A DNA stretch of 64,000 bases from Sphingopyxis jiangsuensis (GTDB lineage Bacteria > Pseudomonadota > Alphaproteobacteria > Sphingomonadales > Sphingomonadaceae). Under the pieces are notes generated by a model. It ran no database searches, was not told the DNA's origin, and saw only the letters and a program-made list of their open reading frames with translations. The stretch spans positions 56,404-120,403 of the forward strand of contig NZ_JAERPO010000004.1 of the NCBI RefSeq assembly GCF_016734905.1, in the 5' to 3' direction. Below, in pieces: positions 9,273 to 18,456 of the stretch; position 1 is the first letter of the stretch, and each line of letters opens with the position of its first letter. The position numbers and the translations under genes were made by a program.

Positions 9273-10079
9273 ATGTCGGCGAAAGTGAAAGACATGTCCC
9301 CGGGACGCCCCGTGGCGATCGTGACCGGCGCCCTGCAAGGGCTAGGTCTGGGTATCGCCCAGTCGCTTCGCGCGGCTGGCTTCGACCTCGCAATCGTCGA
9401 TCTTGCCGAAGATGCGGCGATGCCCGCGTCGCTGACCGAACCCGCAGAGGGCGCGGGAAGGTGTCGCTACTATCGAATGGATATTGCTGATGTTGCTGCT
9501 CACAGGCCGGTGCTTTCGGCGATTGAGTCCGATTTCGGGCGGCTCGACTGCCTCGTCAACAATGCGGGGATCGCCGCGCGGCCGCTAACCGATATTCTCG
9601 AGCTTGGCCCGGATGCGTTCGATCGTTCGGTCGAGGTCAATCTTCGCGGCACATTTTTTCTGACTCAGGCCTTCGCGAACAAACTGATCGCAAGTGGACC
9701 GGCCACGCCCGGCGCCTATCGCTCGATCATCTTGATCACCTCGATAGCCGCGGAGCTGTCTTTCACCGATCGCTCTCAATATTGCGTAACCAAATCGGCG
9801 CTGTCGATGGTCACGAAGCTGTTCGCGGCACGCCTCGCCGGCGACGGCATCCACGTCCATGAGGTGCGCCCGGGTCTGATGAAGACGCCGATGACGGCCA
9901 AGACCGGAAGCGACACGATCGAGAAGCTGTTGGCGTCGGGGGCTGTTCCGATCGCGCGATGGGGATTGCCCGAAGATGTCGGCGGGACCGTGTCCTCGCT
10001 CGCGACAGGTGCGTTGCCCTATATGACAGGGCAGCCGATCTGGACGGCCGGTGGACTTAACATTCCGCGCATATTGTAG
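9273..10079 (+). CDS. SDR family NAD(P)-dependent oxidoreductase
   Basis: A 268-residue classical SDR. VTGALQGLGLG binds the cofactor, NNAG forms the central strand motif, and TSIAAE with YCVTK supply the catalytic serine, tyrosine and lysine. The acidic residue after strand 2 (IVDLAE) suggests preference for NAD(H). The tail FAARLAGDGIHVHEVRPG is close to bacterial 3-ketoacyl reductases. It is the last enzyme gene before the IclR gene and 19 bases after the cyclase, so it shares the operon. It probably interconverts a hydroxy and a keto intermediate. Confidence 0.88.
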   Translation: MSAKVKDMSPGRPVAIVTGALQGLGLGIAQSLRAAGFDLAIVDLAEDAAMPASLTEPAEGAGRCRYYRMDIADVAAHRPVLSAIESDFGRLDCLVNNAGIAARPLTDILELGPDAFDRSVEVNLRGTFFLTQAFANKLIASGPATPGAYRSIILITSIAAELSFTDRSQYCVTKSALSMVTKLFAARLAGDGIHVHEVRPGLMKTPMTAKTGSDTIEKLLASGAVPIARWGLPEDVGGTVSSLATGALPYMTGQPIWTAGGLNIPRIL

Positions 10080-10169
10080 GGGGTGGTGCCTCGGACGGCA
10101 CCTTCGCCGTTGCCGCAGCATTGCAAAAAGAGCATCCTCAAGACGCAATTTGTGATCTACGCAGGCCGC

Positions 10170-10946
10170 ATGGACAATAATTACACGCTTCAGACCGTAG
10201 AACGGGCCCTTTCATTTCTTGAATATGTGGCAACGGCACCCGTGCCGCCCAATATCCGCGACGTGTCCAAGGCACTCGAGCTCAACATTACCACCTCCTA
10301 CCATCTTCTCCGCACGCTCGTGGCGCGCGATTATATCAAACGCGACGAGGATGGTCGCCTTGAGCTGGGCGATGGTGTCGCCATCCTGGCTCAAAACTAC
10401 CGGCGGCACGAAAGCGTTGAGCAGTTGCTGGCGCCCGTCGTTCAGCAACTCGCTGCCTCTACGCTGGAAACCTCGTTTCTGTCGCTCCGCGAGGCGCAAA
10501 ATGTCGTCCTGAAGGTGCTGGTCGAAGGGTCGCAGCGGTTGCGGGTGGCTGGCCTATATGTGGGATTGTCGGGGCATGAGTATCGGCGCGCTGCAGGCAA
10601 AGCGGTGCTGGCCTATCTCGGGGACGCCGACCGCAAGGCGATGCTCGACGAAAGCTTGGCGACTACGCCGGTCCGGCTTCGCAAGGCGATTTTGAAGACG
10701 CTGGAAAAGGAGTTGCCCCTCACAGCCTCGCGAGGATGGTCCGCGGACGATGGCCAGACGGAGGAGGGCATTATCTCGATTGGTGCTCCCGTCTTCGGCG
10801 CGACCGGCTCGGTGGTCGGCGCGGTCGGCATCGTAACGCCAATTTTCCGGATGGATAAATCGCCCGAAGCTTTTCGCGAGGCGGTTCTGGCCGCGGCGGC
10901 TGAGGCCAGTCGCCGGCTCAAGAATGTCGGGGTCCGCGCGGACTAG
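10170..10946 (+). CDS. IclR family transcriptional regulator
   Basis: A 258-residue regulator. The N-terminal winged helix-turn-helix spans about residues 8-65 (TVERALSFLEYV, then SKALELNITTSYHLLRTL), followed by the IclR effector-binding domain (RRAAGKAVLAYL, TEEGIISIGAPVFGATG). I start at MDNNYT because the region before it does not resemble the family, although the frame stays open upstream. IclR proteins usually control adjacent catabolic operons and bind short palindromes; candidate sites lie before the first receptor, the ThDP enzyme and the second receptor. Whether it activates or represses cannot be read from the sequence. Confidence 0.92.
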   Translation: MDNNYTLQTVERALSFLEYVATAPVPPNIRDVSKALELNITTSYHLLRTLVARDYIKRDEDGRLELGDGVAILAQNYRRHESVEQLLAPVVQQLAASTLETSFLSLREAQNVVLKVLVEGSQRLRVAGLYVGLSGHEYRRAAGKAVLAYLGDADRKAMLDESLATTPVRLRKAILKTLEKELPLTASRGWSADDGQTEEGIISIGAPVFGATGSVVGAVGIVTPIFRMDKSPEAFREAVLAAAAEASRRLKNVGVRAD

Positions 10947-11395
10947 CCTTACGACTCGGCGAACGCCCGATCTTACCGCGCCACATCTGCGGCGCACCAA
11001 GCCATATTCGGTTCGACGGATGAGCGGCATGGCGGAGGGCGTTGGGCCTGTTTCGCCTGCGGCCTCGTCGCAGCCTGCGATGTTCACATTATGTCACAGA
11101 TACCGGCGCCGCTGCCTTCGAGCGCGGTGATCACGGGTACGCGTGGTTCGTATCCTTAGGCGACATCGGCTTCGTTTCGACGGGTTTACAGCGGAACGAA
11201 TCTATGTCAAATATAGAATGAATATCAGATAATGAAATATTCGTATTGGATTTCGGAAAATGGACGTGCTCGCCGTCGATCGGTCAGGTGGGCGTCGCGG
11301 ATCGCATGGCGAGAGCGCGGGCGCACCCGGGCCAACGCGGAATGGACGATTAGGATCGTGCCGGGAATTCCGGCACCGAATGAAGGGATGTGATG
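10947..11395. other. Intergenic region before the ThDP enzyme operon
   Basis: About 450 bases without a convincing gene. The first half is GC-rich and featureless. The second half turns AT-rich and holds operator-like site B and the likely promoter, ending in the AAGGGA ribosome-binding site of the ThDP enzyme gene. Confidence 0.6.
11219..11243. promoter_or_regulatory. Candidate IclR-type operator (site B)
   Basis: GAATAT and ATATTC flank an 11-base spacer, and the half-site AGATAATGAAAT matches site A (AAATAATGAAAT) at 11 of 12 positions. It lies about 150 bases before the ThDP enzyme gene. Shared control with the first receptor operon is inferred from the repeat alone. Confidence 0.45.
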
Positions 11396-13141
11396 ATGAC
11401 CAAGAGTGTCGCCGATGTGATTGCAGCAGCGCTGGTTCGACATGGCGTTGAGTTCATTTTCGGCCAAAGCAATCCCACCGCGCTGATGCTCGCGACGGAA
11501 GCGGCCGGAATTCGGCAGCTTCTCTATCGGACCGAAAATGCGGCCGGTGCGATGGCCGATGCCTATTCGCGGGTGTCGGGGAGAATTGGGGTGGTCGCGG
11601 CGCAGAATGGCCCGGCGGCGACACTGATGGTTGCGCCCATGGCCGAGGCGCTGACTGCGTCAATCCCGATGCTCGTTCTGGTCCAGGAAGTCCCGGCAGC
11701 GCAGCGCGACCGCAACGCATTCCAGGAATTCGACCATTTTGCCTTGTTCGCGGGCGTTTCCAAATGGACCCGCCGCCTCGACGATCCCAATCGCGCCGCC
11801 GAATATATCGATCTGGCTATGATCGCCGCCAACAGCGGCCGCCCGGGACCGGTTGTGCTGCTGCTCGCCAAGGACATGTTGATGCAGCCGTGCACCCCGC
11901 CGACTTTCGTACGTACGCGAAATCTCGGTGCCTTCCCGCTCGACCGTCCGCGCCCCGAGGCGGCGGCCGTGGAGATGGCCGCTCAGCTGATCGCCGGGGC
12001 CGAGGCCCCGGTGGTTATCGTCGGTGGCGGCGTTCACGGGTCGGGGGCAGCCGACGAAGTGGCTCGCCTCGTCGATGTGGGTCAGCTGCCCGTCGCCACA
12101 ACCTTCATGGGCAAGGGCGCAATCGACGAAACCGGTCCCCTTTCTCTCGGCGTTGCTGCGAACATCACCGGCGAAAATGGGCCAGCCGCCGCGCATCGGG
12201 AGATGTTCGAAAAGGCTGATGTGGTACTGCTAGTCGGAACCCGAACCAATGAAAATGGTACCGATAACTGGACGCTGACTTCCCCGGGCGCCACCTATAT
12301 CCATATCGATATTGCCGGCGAGGAAGTCGGCCGAAACTACGAGGCTGTGCGTCTTGTGGGCGACGCCCGTTCCGCGGTCGCGGACCTCGCCGATGCCCTT
12401 GGGCGATGCGATCTGACGCTCCGCCGACGCAAAGCGGATGCGCTGCGCGAGGCGATCCTGTCGGCGCGAATGGCGCGTCTGGAAGCAATCCGCCCCGAAT
12501 GCGAGTCGTCGAGCCGGCCGATCCTCCCGCAGCGGATGATGGCGGAACTCGATCGGCTGATCTCTCCTGACGACATCGTGGTCGCCGACGCGAGCTATTC
12601 GTCAGTCTGGGTTACCGGCTATCTGACTGCGCGGCGCGCCGGGCAGCGTGTGCTCACTCCGCGCGGGCTCGCCGGACTCGGCTGGGGTCTTCCTTATGCG
12701 ATCGGGGCGAAGCTCGCGCGCCCGGAGGCAAGGGTGATCGCGCTCGTCGGCGACGGCGGTTTTGCGCATGTCTGGGCGGAACTCGAGATGGCCGTGCGCG
12801 AAGACATTCCCTTCACGCTGGTGGTCCTAAACAATTCGCAGCTGGCCATGCAGCGCCACGGAGAAAATCTGGGCTTCGGGCGCAGCACGACCGGTATCGA
12901 GTTCATTGCTGTCGATCACGCGGCGGTCGCGCGCTCGGTTGGTGCGGAGGGAATCCGGATCGAAGATCCCGATGATTTTGGGCCCGCTTTGGCGACGGCC
13001 ATGGCGTCGAACAAGGTCACGCTTATGGATGTCATTTCAAGTGCCGACGCAACTGGTCCCTTGCGGATCTTCGACGGTCAGCTCGAGCGGCTTGCCACGC
13101 CGCCAACCGCCAATCCGGCCCGAGTGCTGCAAGGCGTTTGA
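11396..13141 (+). CDS. ThDP-dependent enzyme (acetolactate synthase/benzoylformate decarboxylase-like)
   Basis: About 581 residues with the three domains of the pyruvate-oxidase-like ThDP family: N-terminal PYR domain with the cofactor-activating glutamate in YRTENAAGAMADAY, a central domain, and a C-terminal PP domain with the GDGG...NN ThDP/Mg2+ motif (LVGDGGFAHVWAELEM, then LNNSQ). GTG and two ATGs occur in tandem; the third is best spaced from AAGGGA. These enzymes decarboxylate 2-keto acids, join them, or cleave 1,2-diketones. The next gene is an aldehyde dehydrogenase with overlapping codons, so the product is probably an aldehyde or semialdehyde. True acetolactate synthase is unlikely because no small-subunit gene is present. 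Confidence 0.88.
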   Translation: MTKSVADVIAAALVRHGVEFIFGQSNPTALMLATEAAGIRQLLYRTENAAGAMADAYSRVSGRIGVVAAQNGPAATLMVAPMAEALTASIPMLVLVQEVPAAQRDRNAFQEFDHFALFAGVSKWTRRLDDPNRAAEYIDLAMIAANSGRPGPVVLLLAKDMLMQPCTPPTFVRTRNLGAFPLDRPRPEAAAVEMAAQLIAGAEAPVVIVGGGVHGSGAADEVARLVDVGQLPVATTFMGKGAIDETGPLSLGVAANITGENGPAAAHREMFEKADVVLLVGTRTNENGTDNWTLTSPGATYIHIDIAGEEVGRNYEAVRLVGDARSAVADLADALGRCDLTLRRRKADALREAILSARMARLEAIRPECESSSRPILPQRMMAELDRLISPDDIVVADASYSSVWVTGYLTARRAGQRVLTPRGLAGLGWGLPYAIGAKLARPEARVIALVGDGGFAHVWAELEMAVREDIPFTLVVLNNSQLAMQRHGENLGFGRSTTGIEFIAVDHAAVARSVGAEGIRIEDPDDFGPALATAMASNKVTLMDVISSADATGPLRIFDGQLERLATPPTANPARVLQGV

Positions 13142-13146
13142 CGGCG

Positions 13147-14658
13147 ATGACACCTGTCCTCGATTGCTCCCTGTCCCAATCCACAGCGGAACAGTCTTCG
13201 ACGCTGCTAATCGGCGGCCGGTGGTGTTCGGGGTCTGACGGACGTTGCTTCGTTGTCGAAGACCCGGCTAGCGGATACCCGGTCTGCGAGGCTGTCGATG
13301 CAAGTCCCGGAGACGCGATCGCCGCGCTCGATGCTGCAGACGCGGCGCAGGCGGACTGGGCACGCGCCGCTCCGCGCGACCGGGCGGAGATCCTGCGCCG
13401 CGCGTTCGATCTGCTGACCGCGGATGCCGGGGCCTTCGCGTCGATCATTACGCAAGAAACCGGAAAGCCGCTCAGCGAAGCGCGGGGTGAGGTGGCCTAT
13501 GCCGCCGAGTTTCTGCGCTGGTTCTCAGAGGAAGCGGTTCGCGTCCACGGCCGTTACCAGGCGGCCCCGGACGGCAAACTTCGCCACCTGATAAGCCGCA
13601 AGCCGGTGGGGCCTTGTCTGTTGGTCACACCGTGGAATTTTCCGCTCGCAATGGTAGCGCGCAAGATCGCGCCCGCCGTGGCGGCAGGTTGCACGATGGT
13701 TGTGAAACCATCGGAGCTCACACCGGCGACCGCGGCCCGGTTCGCCGCCTTGATGACCGAAGCAGGCTTGCCTGCCGGCGTTCTGAACCTGGTTTCAACA
13801 ATCCGGGCCGAAGCCGCCATTGCCGCGCTGCTTGCCGACCCGCGGCTTCGAAAGCTCTCTTTCACCGGTTCGACGCGCGTGGGCCGCCTGCTCCTCGCGG
13901 CGACGGCCACCAATGTGCAGCGTAGTTCTCTCGAACTTGGCGGCAACGCACCTTTTATCGTTTTCGAGGATGCGGATCTGGATGCCGCGATCGAAGGAGC
14001 GCTTCACGCCAAGCTGCGTAACGCCGGTCAGGCATGCACCGCCGCGAACCGTTTTCTGGTCCATGAAGCGATAGCGGACGAATTTGTGTCGCGGCTTGGC
14101 CACGCCTTCGCGGAAATTGCCGCGGGGGATCGCGGAGACATGATTGGACCGCTGATCAGCGAAGGCGCACGCGCCCATGTTCATGCGCTGGTAAACGACG
14201 CGCGTGCGCGGGGCGCGCGCCTGATTGCCGGGGGCGAGCTGCCGGAAGGGCCAGGCTATTTCTACCCGCCAACCTTGCTCGCCGAGGTCGCACCCGGCTC
14301 GCGGCTCCTCGATGAGGAAATTTTCGGTCCCGTCGCACCGGTTCAGCGCTTTGCGTGCGAAGCCGAAGCGGTCACCGCTGCAAATGCGACGCCCTATGGA
14401 CTGGCAGCCTATGCCTATACTGCCGATCTCGACCGGGCGCTTCGCTTGCACGACGAGCTGGATGTCGGGATGCTGGGTATCAACAGCGGCCTCGTCTCGG
14501 ATCCCGCGGCGCCCTTCGGCGGCGTGAAGCACTCCGGCCTTGGCCGGGAAGGCGGAACCGAAGGGATCGAGGAATATGTGTCCGTCCGCTACGCGGCGAT
14601 TGGTCGCGACGGCCGACAGGCTCGGGGTCTCCTCCCACCCCTTGAAGTCGCCGCCTGA
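13147..14658 (+). CDS. NAD-dependent succinate-semialdehyde dehydrogenase-like aldehyde dehydrogenase
   Basis: A 503-residue aldehyde dehydrogenase. FTGSTRVGR binds the cofactor, SLELGGNAPFIVFEDADLD carries the general base and NAGQACTAANRF the catalytic cysteine, a pattern typical of succinate- and glutarate-semialdehyde dehydrogenases. An in-frame TTG overlaps the preceding stop codon; the ATG nine bases later is equally possible. Coupled to the ThDP enzyme gene, it should oxidise a semialdehyde released by decarboxylation or C-C cleavage. The chain length of the substrate is not readable. Confidence 0.92.
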   Translation: MTPVLDCSLSQSTAEQSSTLLIGGRWCSGSDGRCFVVEDPASGYPVCEAVDASPGDAIAALDAADAAQADWARAAPRDRAEILRRAFDLLTADAGAFASIITQETGKPLSEARGEVAYAAEFLRWFSEEAVRVHGRYQAAPDGKLRHLISRKPVGPCLLVTPWNFPLAMVARKIAPAVAAGCTMVVKPSELTPATAARFAALMTEAGLPAGVLNLVSTIRAEAAIAALLADPRLRKLSFTGSTRVGRLLLAATATNVQRSSLELGGNAPFIVFEDADLDAAIEGALHAKLRNAGQACTAANRFLVHEAIADEFVSRLGHAFAEIAAGDRGDMIGPLISEGARAHVHALVNDARARGARLIAGGELPEGPGYFYPPTLLAEVAPGSRLLDEEIFGPVAPVQRFACEAEAVTAANATPYGLAAYAYTADLDRALRLHDELDVGMLGINSGLVSDPAAPFGGVKHSGLGREGGTEGIEEYVSVRYAAIGRDGRQARGLLPPLEVAA

Positions 14659-14674
14659 ACTTTCGGAGAAGAGC

Positions 14675-15595
14675 ATGCCGTTGAATGATGCTGTGCGCGA
14701 CCGCCTGGAAGGGTGGAAGGATGCCGCTATGGCGCTCGCCCCCTTGCTCCTGGGCGAAGAGCTTACGGTCACTCCTGACGTGCTTCGCGCGCGCTACAAT
14801 CAAGAACTTGCCCGCAACCTCCCACCCGCCGATGTATCGGTCACGGCGGTCGACATGGGGGGCGTGCCCGGCGCGCTGATGACGCCGGCTGAACCGCACG
14901 ATGGCAGGGTGATGCTCTATATTCATGGCGGCGGTTACTTCAGCGGCGGATCGGCGGGATATCACGGTATCGCCGGTCATTTTGCCACGCTGCTCGGCGC
15001 TTGCGTCTATATCCCGGATTATCGGCTTGCACCCGAGCATCTCTTTCCCGCGCAGCTCGACGATGTGGTGCAAGCCTATGCCTGGCTGGCGGCGGATCCG
15101 GAACGCGCCGACCGGATTGTGCTTGCTGGGGACTCGGCCGGCGGTGCGATGGTGGTCTCGACGATGGTGCGCGCGCGAAATGCCGGCCTGCGTCTACCCG
15201 CAGGCGGCGTGGCCATATCGCCCTGGGCCAATCTCGAAATGACCGGAGCGAGCTACACGACCCGCGATGGTGTCGATCCACTGTGCTCGCGCGAAATATT
15301 GGTATTGATGGCGCGCGCCATATTGGGAACGACGAGGCCCAATGATCCGGACGTGTCCCCCGTGTTCGCGGATGTCCGGGGACTGCCGCCAATGCTCGTG
15401 CAGATCGGGGAGAGCGAAGTCATGCTCAGCGATGCTGTCCGGCTGGCGTCCCACCTTGCCGACAGCCGGGTGCGGACCTCGCTCGAAGTGTGGCCCGATA
15501 TGTTCCATGTGTGGCCCATGTTCACCGACATACTTCCCGAAGCCAGGGAGGCGCTCGAGAGCGCTGCATCCTTTCTCGATCGGCAGCTGCCCTGA
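14675..15595 (+). CDS. Alpha/beta hydrolase, HSL (hormone-sensitive lipase) family
   Basis: A 306-residue esterase of the HSL/family IV type. IHGGGYFSGG is the oxyanion-hole HGGG motif, GDSAGGAMVV the nucleophile elbow, and the acid and histidine fit VEVW-like and DMFHVWPMF regions at the C-terminus. The ATG follows GGAGAAGA; an earlier in-frame start lies inside the dehydrogenase gene and is not family-like. It probably hydrolyses an ester or lactone of the pathway substrate in the cytoplasm, or was recruited to remove acyl groups. Confidence 0.9.
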   Translation: MPLNDAVRDRLEGWKDAAMALAPLLLGEELTVTPDVLRARYNQELARNLPPADVSVTAVDMGGVPGALMTPAEPHDGRVMLYIHGGGYFSGGSAGYHGIAGHFATLLGACVYIPDYRLAPEHLFPAQLDDVVQAYAWLAADPERADRIVLAGDSAGGAMVVSTMVRARNAGLRLPAGGVAISPWANLEMTGASYTTRDGVDPLCSREILVLMARAILGTTRPNDPDVSPVFADVRGLPPMLVQIGESEVMLSDAVRLASHLADSRVRTSLEVWPDMFHVWPMFTDILPEAREALESAASFLDRQLP

Positions 15596-15994
15596 TCGCG
15601 ATGCTGCTGATCGGTCGATCGGCTCTGAACGCAAACGCCCGAGGCACGGCAGCCTCGCGCAACGTCGGCGGCGTCGCTTCCGGCGCTGCGCGCGCGCTTG
15701 CCCGCTTTCCAGCCGGGCATCCATTGTAGATAGCAATTCCACACAGTGTTTCTCTTCGAGAAGCGGCGAGGAAAGAAGGCTATAAAACAATAGGTTAAAT
15801 GGAAGCTGCCTCCGGCTTCTCCGACCTGAGAGAGGCGTGCATGTATTTCGTTATTTACAACAAATGCAAATAACGAAATATCCTGATCAACAATAGAATG
15901 TGGAAACGGCACGCGACTCCCGATCCGCGGATAGGCGGTGATCGGACCGGACCGCATCGACAACGAGATATTCGATTCTCAAAGGGGAGGACAA
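15596..15994. other. Intergenic region before the second TonB receptor gene
   Basis: About 400 bases without a convincing gene. The GC-rich first part probably ends the ThDP operon. The AT-rich second part carries the perfect inverted repeat of site C and the likely promoter of the receptor gene. Confidence 0.6.
15844..15880. promoter_or_regulatory. Perfect 13-bp inverted repeat, candidate IclR-type operator (site C)
   Basis: TATTTCGTTATTT and its exact reverse complement AAATAACGAAATA are 11 bases apart, about 115 bases before the receptor start. The right arm matches the AAATAAYGAAAT half-site of sites A and B. Two facing half-sites with centres a little over two helical turns apart suit a dimer or tetramer of an IclR-type protein. 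Confidence 0.55.
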
Positions 15995-18328
15995 ATGACC
16001 AGATATAATGTGAGCCGTCATGCGCTCGTCGCAGCCTTGCTGCTGGCTCCGGCCGCTCAGGCTGCAGCGCAAGACGATGCGAAGGTCCCGACCGAAACGA
16101 CCGCGGAAGATCAGATTGGCGAGATTATCGTTACCGCGCAGAAGCGCGGCGAGAATGTCCAGAAGGTTCCCATCGCGATTACCGCTCTTAGTGGCGATAC
16201 ATTGGCGCAGGACGGCGTCGTGACCACGCTCGATCTGACGCAGGCGGTGCCCGGGCTTCAGATCAACAATCTTTTCCAGTCGTCGAATCCGACGATTTTC
16301 CTCCGCGGTGTCGGTGTGAACGATTTCAACCCGGCCTCGTCCGGCGCCGTCGGGGTAACCGTTGACGACGTGTTTCTCAATTCCGGGGTCGGCCAGCTCT
16401 TTGCGATCTTCGACGTCGATCGCGTCGAGGTGCTGAAGGGCCCACAGGGGACGCTCTATGGCCGTAACACGACCGGCGGCGTGATCAATTATGCGACGAA
16501 GCGACCGAGCTTCTCGCCGGATTTCTCGGCGTCGGCCACCGCAGGGCGGTTCAATCAGTTCTTTTTCGATGCCGCTGGCGGCGGCCCGCTGATCGAAGAC
16601 AAGCTGGCGGCCCGCGCGTCGCTCACGGTCAAGCGCCGCGACGGCTGGGCGGTTAATCTGCAGGATGGCCGCGATATCAACGATCTCGAAGCCTATGCAG
16701 GACGCCTTCAATTGCTGCTCACACCGAGCAGCGACGTAGAAATCCATAACAAGATCGAGGGCGGCGTCACCAAATCATCGGCGCTCGGACATCAGTCGCT
16801 GGGTATCTTTCATCCCACCGAAGGCCGGCCATGTACGGGCGAGGAAATCATCGCGCGAACCGTTTGCGTCAATCCGATTACCGGATACCAGGCCAATGCG
16901 GACATCGACGAGTTCAACACCAATGTGCTGAACAACAGCGAAAAGTTGACCAATTTTGCGGACCGGCTGCTGGTCAGCATCGACACGGGCAATATCAATA
17001 TCACCTCGGTGACGGCATTCGTTTACAACAAGCGCGAACTCAATCAGGATGTGGATTATTCGCCCTTTGCGATCGCCGAGCTGCCGCTGTGGACGGAGAA
17101 ATCGGAACAGGTCAGTCAGGAGTTGCGGATCGCTTCCAACGACGACGGACCGCTCAAGTGGATCGTTGGCGCTTATTATCTGCAGGAACGCCTGTCGAGC
17201 CTGGTGAACTTTACGCTGCTACGCGAATTCAACCCGGATCCGACACAGTCCTTTTTCGATCCTGCGTCGTCGATCATGACCGTCGAGCGCGATTTTACCC
17301 AGCGTACGACCAGCAAGGCGGTATTTGCGCAGCTCGACCATGAACTGACTGATCGTCTCACCGCGACAGCTGGCATCAGATATACTGACGACCGCAAGAA
17401 GCTTAGTTTTATCACCTATGCCGGCCCAGTTAATCCGGACAGCAATGCGCAAGCCCGATTGCAGGACCGCTTGCTGGGGCTCATCGACTCCGTTCCCGGC
17501 AACGGCGCCATCGACTTGCCGTCGCGGACGGTGACGACGCTGAAAAAGCCGACCTGGCGTCTCGCGCTTGCCTTTCAGGCCACGCCGACCGTCAACGCCT
17601 ATACAAGCTACTCGCGCGGCGTGCGGTCGGGCGGATACAACACGGGTGCGCTGTTCAGTGGCATCGAATTCAACGAGGTCGATTCGGAAACGATCGATGC
17701 TTTCGAAGTCGGCTTGAAGAGCGACTTGTTCGATCGTCGGCTGCGCCTGAATCTGGCCGCATTCTATTATGACTATCGCAACCTGCAGGTGTTCAGTCTC
17801 GAGCCCGATCCCAATGGCGCCGCTCCTATTCAGCGGTTGCAGAATGCCGACGCCGAAATCTACGGAGCCGAGGTCGACATTCAGGCGCGGCCGGTGTCTG
17901 GTCTCGATTTCCATGTTGGCGCTGCGTATGTCCACGCGACCTATTCCGACTTCGTCGATCCCATCCGCGGCGACTTTCGAGGTAATAATCTCGACAAGGC
18001 ACCGCGGCTGCAGATGACGGGCCGCGCGACCTATAGCCACGACATAAACGATGACTGGACCGGGCGGATTGGCGCCGATTTCTCTTATCAATCCAAGGTG
18101 TATTTCAGCGCGATCAATGCGGAGCCCATGGCTGCCGGTCGACATGGCGAAATCAACCTTAATGCCGGTTTTGCGCACCGTGATGGCATCGATTTCTCGC
18201 TGTTCGTGCGCAACGTCGGGAACAAGCGGTATCGCGCCGACATGAACGACCTCTCGAGTCTTGGCTTCTATTTTCCGGTTTACAACGAGCCGCGGACATA
18301 TGGGGTGACGGTCCGCTACGCTATGTGA
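15995..18328 (+). CDS. TonB-dependent outer-membrane receptor
   Basis: A 777-residue receptor. The signal peptide ends in AQAAAQ, followed by EIIVTAQKRGENVQKVPIAI (TonB box and start of the plug), VDRVEVLKGPQGTLYGRNTT, and a barrel with the C-terminal NEPRTYGVTVRYAM. GGGGAGG precedes the chosen ATG; an earlier ATG 57 bases upstream lacks both a signal sequence and a ribosome-binding site. It is closely similar in type to the first receptor of this island, so two receptors may import the same compound or its dimers and conjugates. A strong terminator follows. Confidence 0.93.
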   Translation: MTRYNVSRHALVAALLLAPAAQAAAQDDAKVPTETTAEDQIGEIIVTAQKRGENVQKVPIAITALSGDTLAQDGVVTTLDLTQAVPGLQINNLFQSSNPTIFLRGVGVNDFNPASSGAVGVTVDDVFLNSGVGQLFAIFDVDRVEVLKGPQGTLYGRNTTGGVINYATKRPSFSPDFSASATAGRFNQFFFDAAGGGPLIEDKLAARASLTVKRRDGWAVNLQDGRDINDLEAYAGRLQLLLTPSSDVEIHNKIEGGVTKSSALGHQSLGIFHPTEGRPCTGEEIIARTVCVNPITGYQANADIDEFNTNVLNNSEKLTNFADRLLVSIDTGNINITSVTAFVYNKRELNQDVDYSPFAIAELPLWTEKSEQVSQELRIASNDDGPLKWIVGAYYLQERLSSLVNFTLLREFNPDPTQSFFDPASSIMTVERDFTQRTTSKAVFAQLDHELTDRLTATAGIRYTDDRKKLSFITYAGPVNPDSNAQARLQDRLLGLIDSVPGNGAIDLPSRTVTTLKKPTWRLALAFQATPTVNAYTSYSRGVRSGGYNTGALFSGIEFNEVDSETIDAFEVGLKSDLFDRRLRLNLAAFYYDYRNLQVFSLEPDPNGAAPIQRLQNADAEIYGAEVDIQARPVSGLDFHVGAAYVHATYSDFVDPIRGDFRGNNLDKAPRLQMTGRATYSHDINDDWTGRIGADFSYQSKVYFSAINAEPMAAGRHGEINLNAGFAHRDGIDFSLFVRNVGNKRYRADMNDLSSLGFYFPVYNEPRTYGVTVRYAM

Positions 18329-18354
18329 ACTGCTCGAAGCCGCTATCTCTCCTG

Positions 18355-18384
18355 GAGGCCGGTCGCGCGACCGGCCTCTTTTTG
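18355..18384 (+). terminator. Rho-independent terminator after the second TonB receptor gene
   Basis: GAGGCCGGTCGC pairs with GCGACCGGCCTC with no separate loop bases, so a few central pairs must open; TTTTTGT follows. The T-run is on the plus strand only. Confidence 0.85.
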
Positions 18385-18456
18385 TATCCGGAGAGTGAAG
18401 GTAAAAGCAGCCATCGGCGTCCCCATGCGCAGCATATGGGTCGATCCGGCAGCGTC

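Noticed and set aside
13795..14772. 325-codon minus-strand frame over the semialdehyde dehydrogenase gene
   Set aside because: No domain; it lies opposite conserved dehydrogenase motifs.
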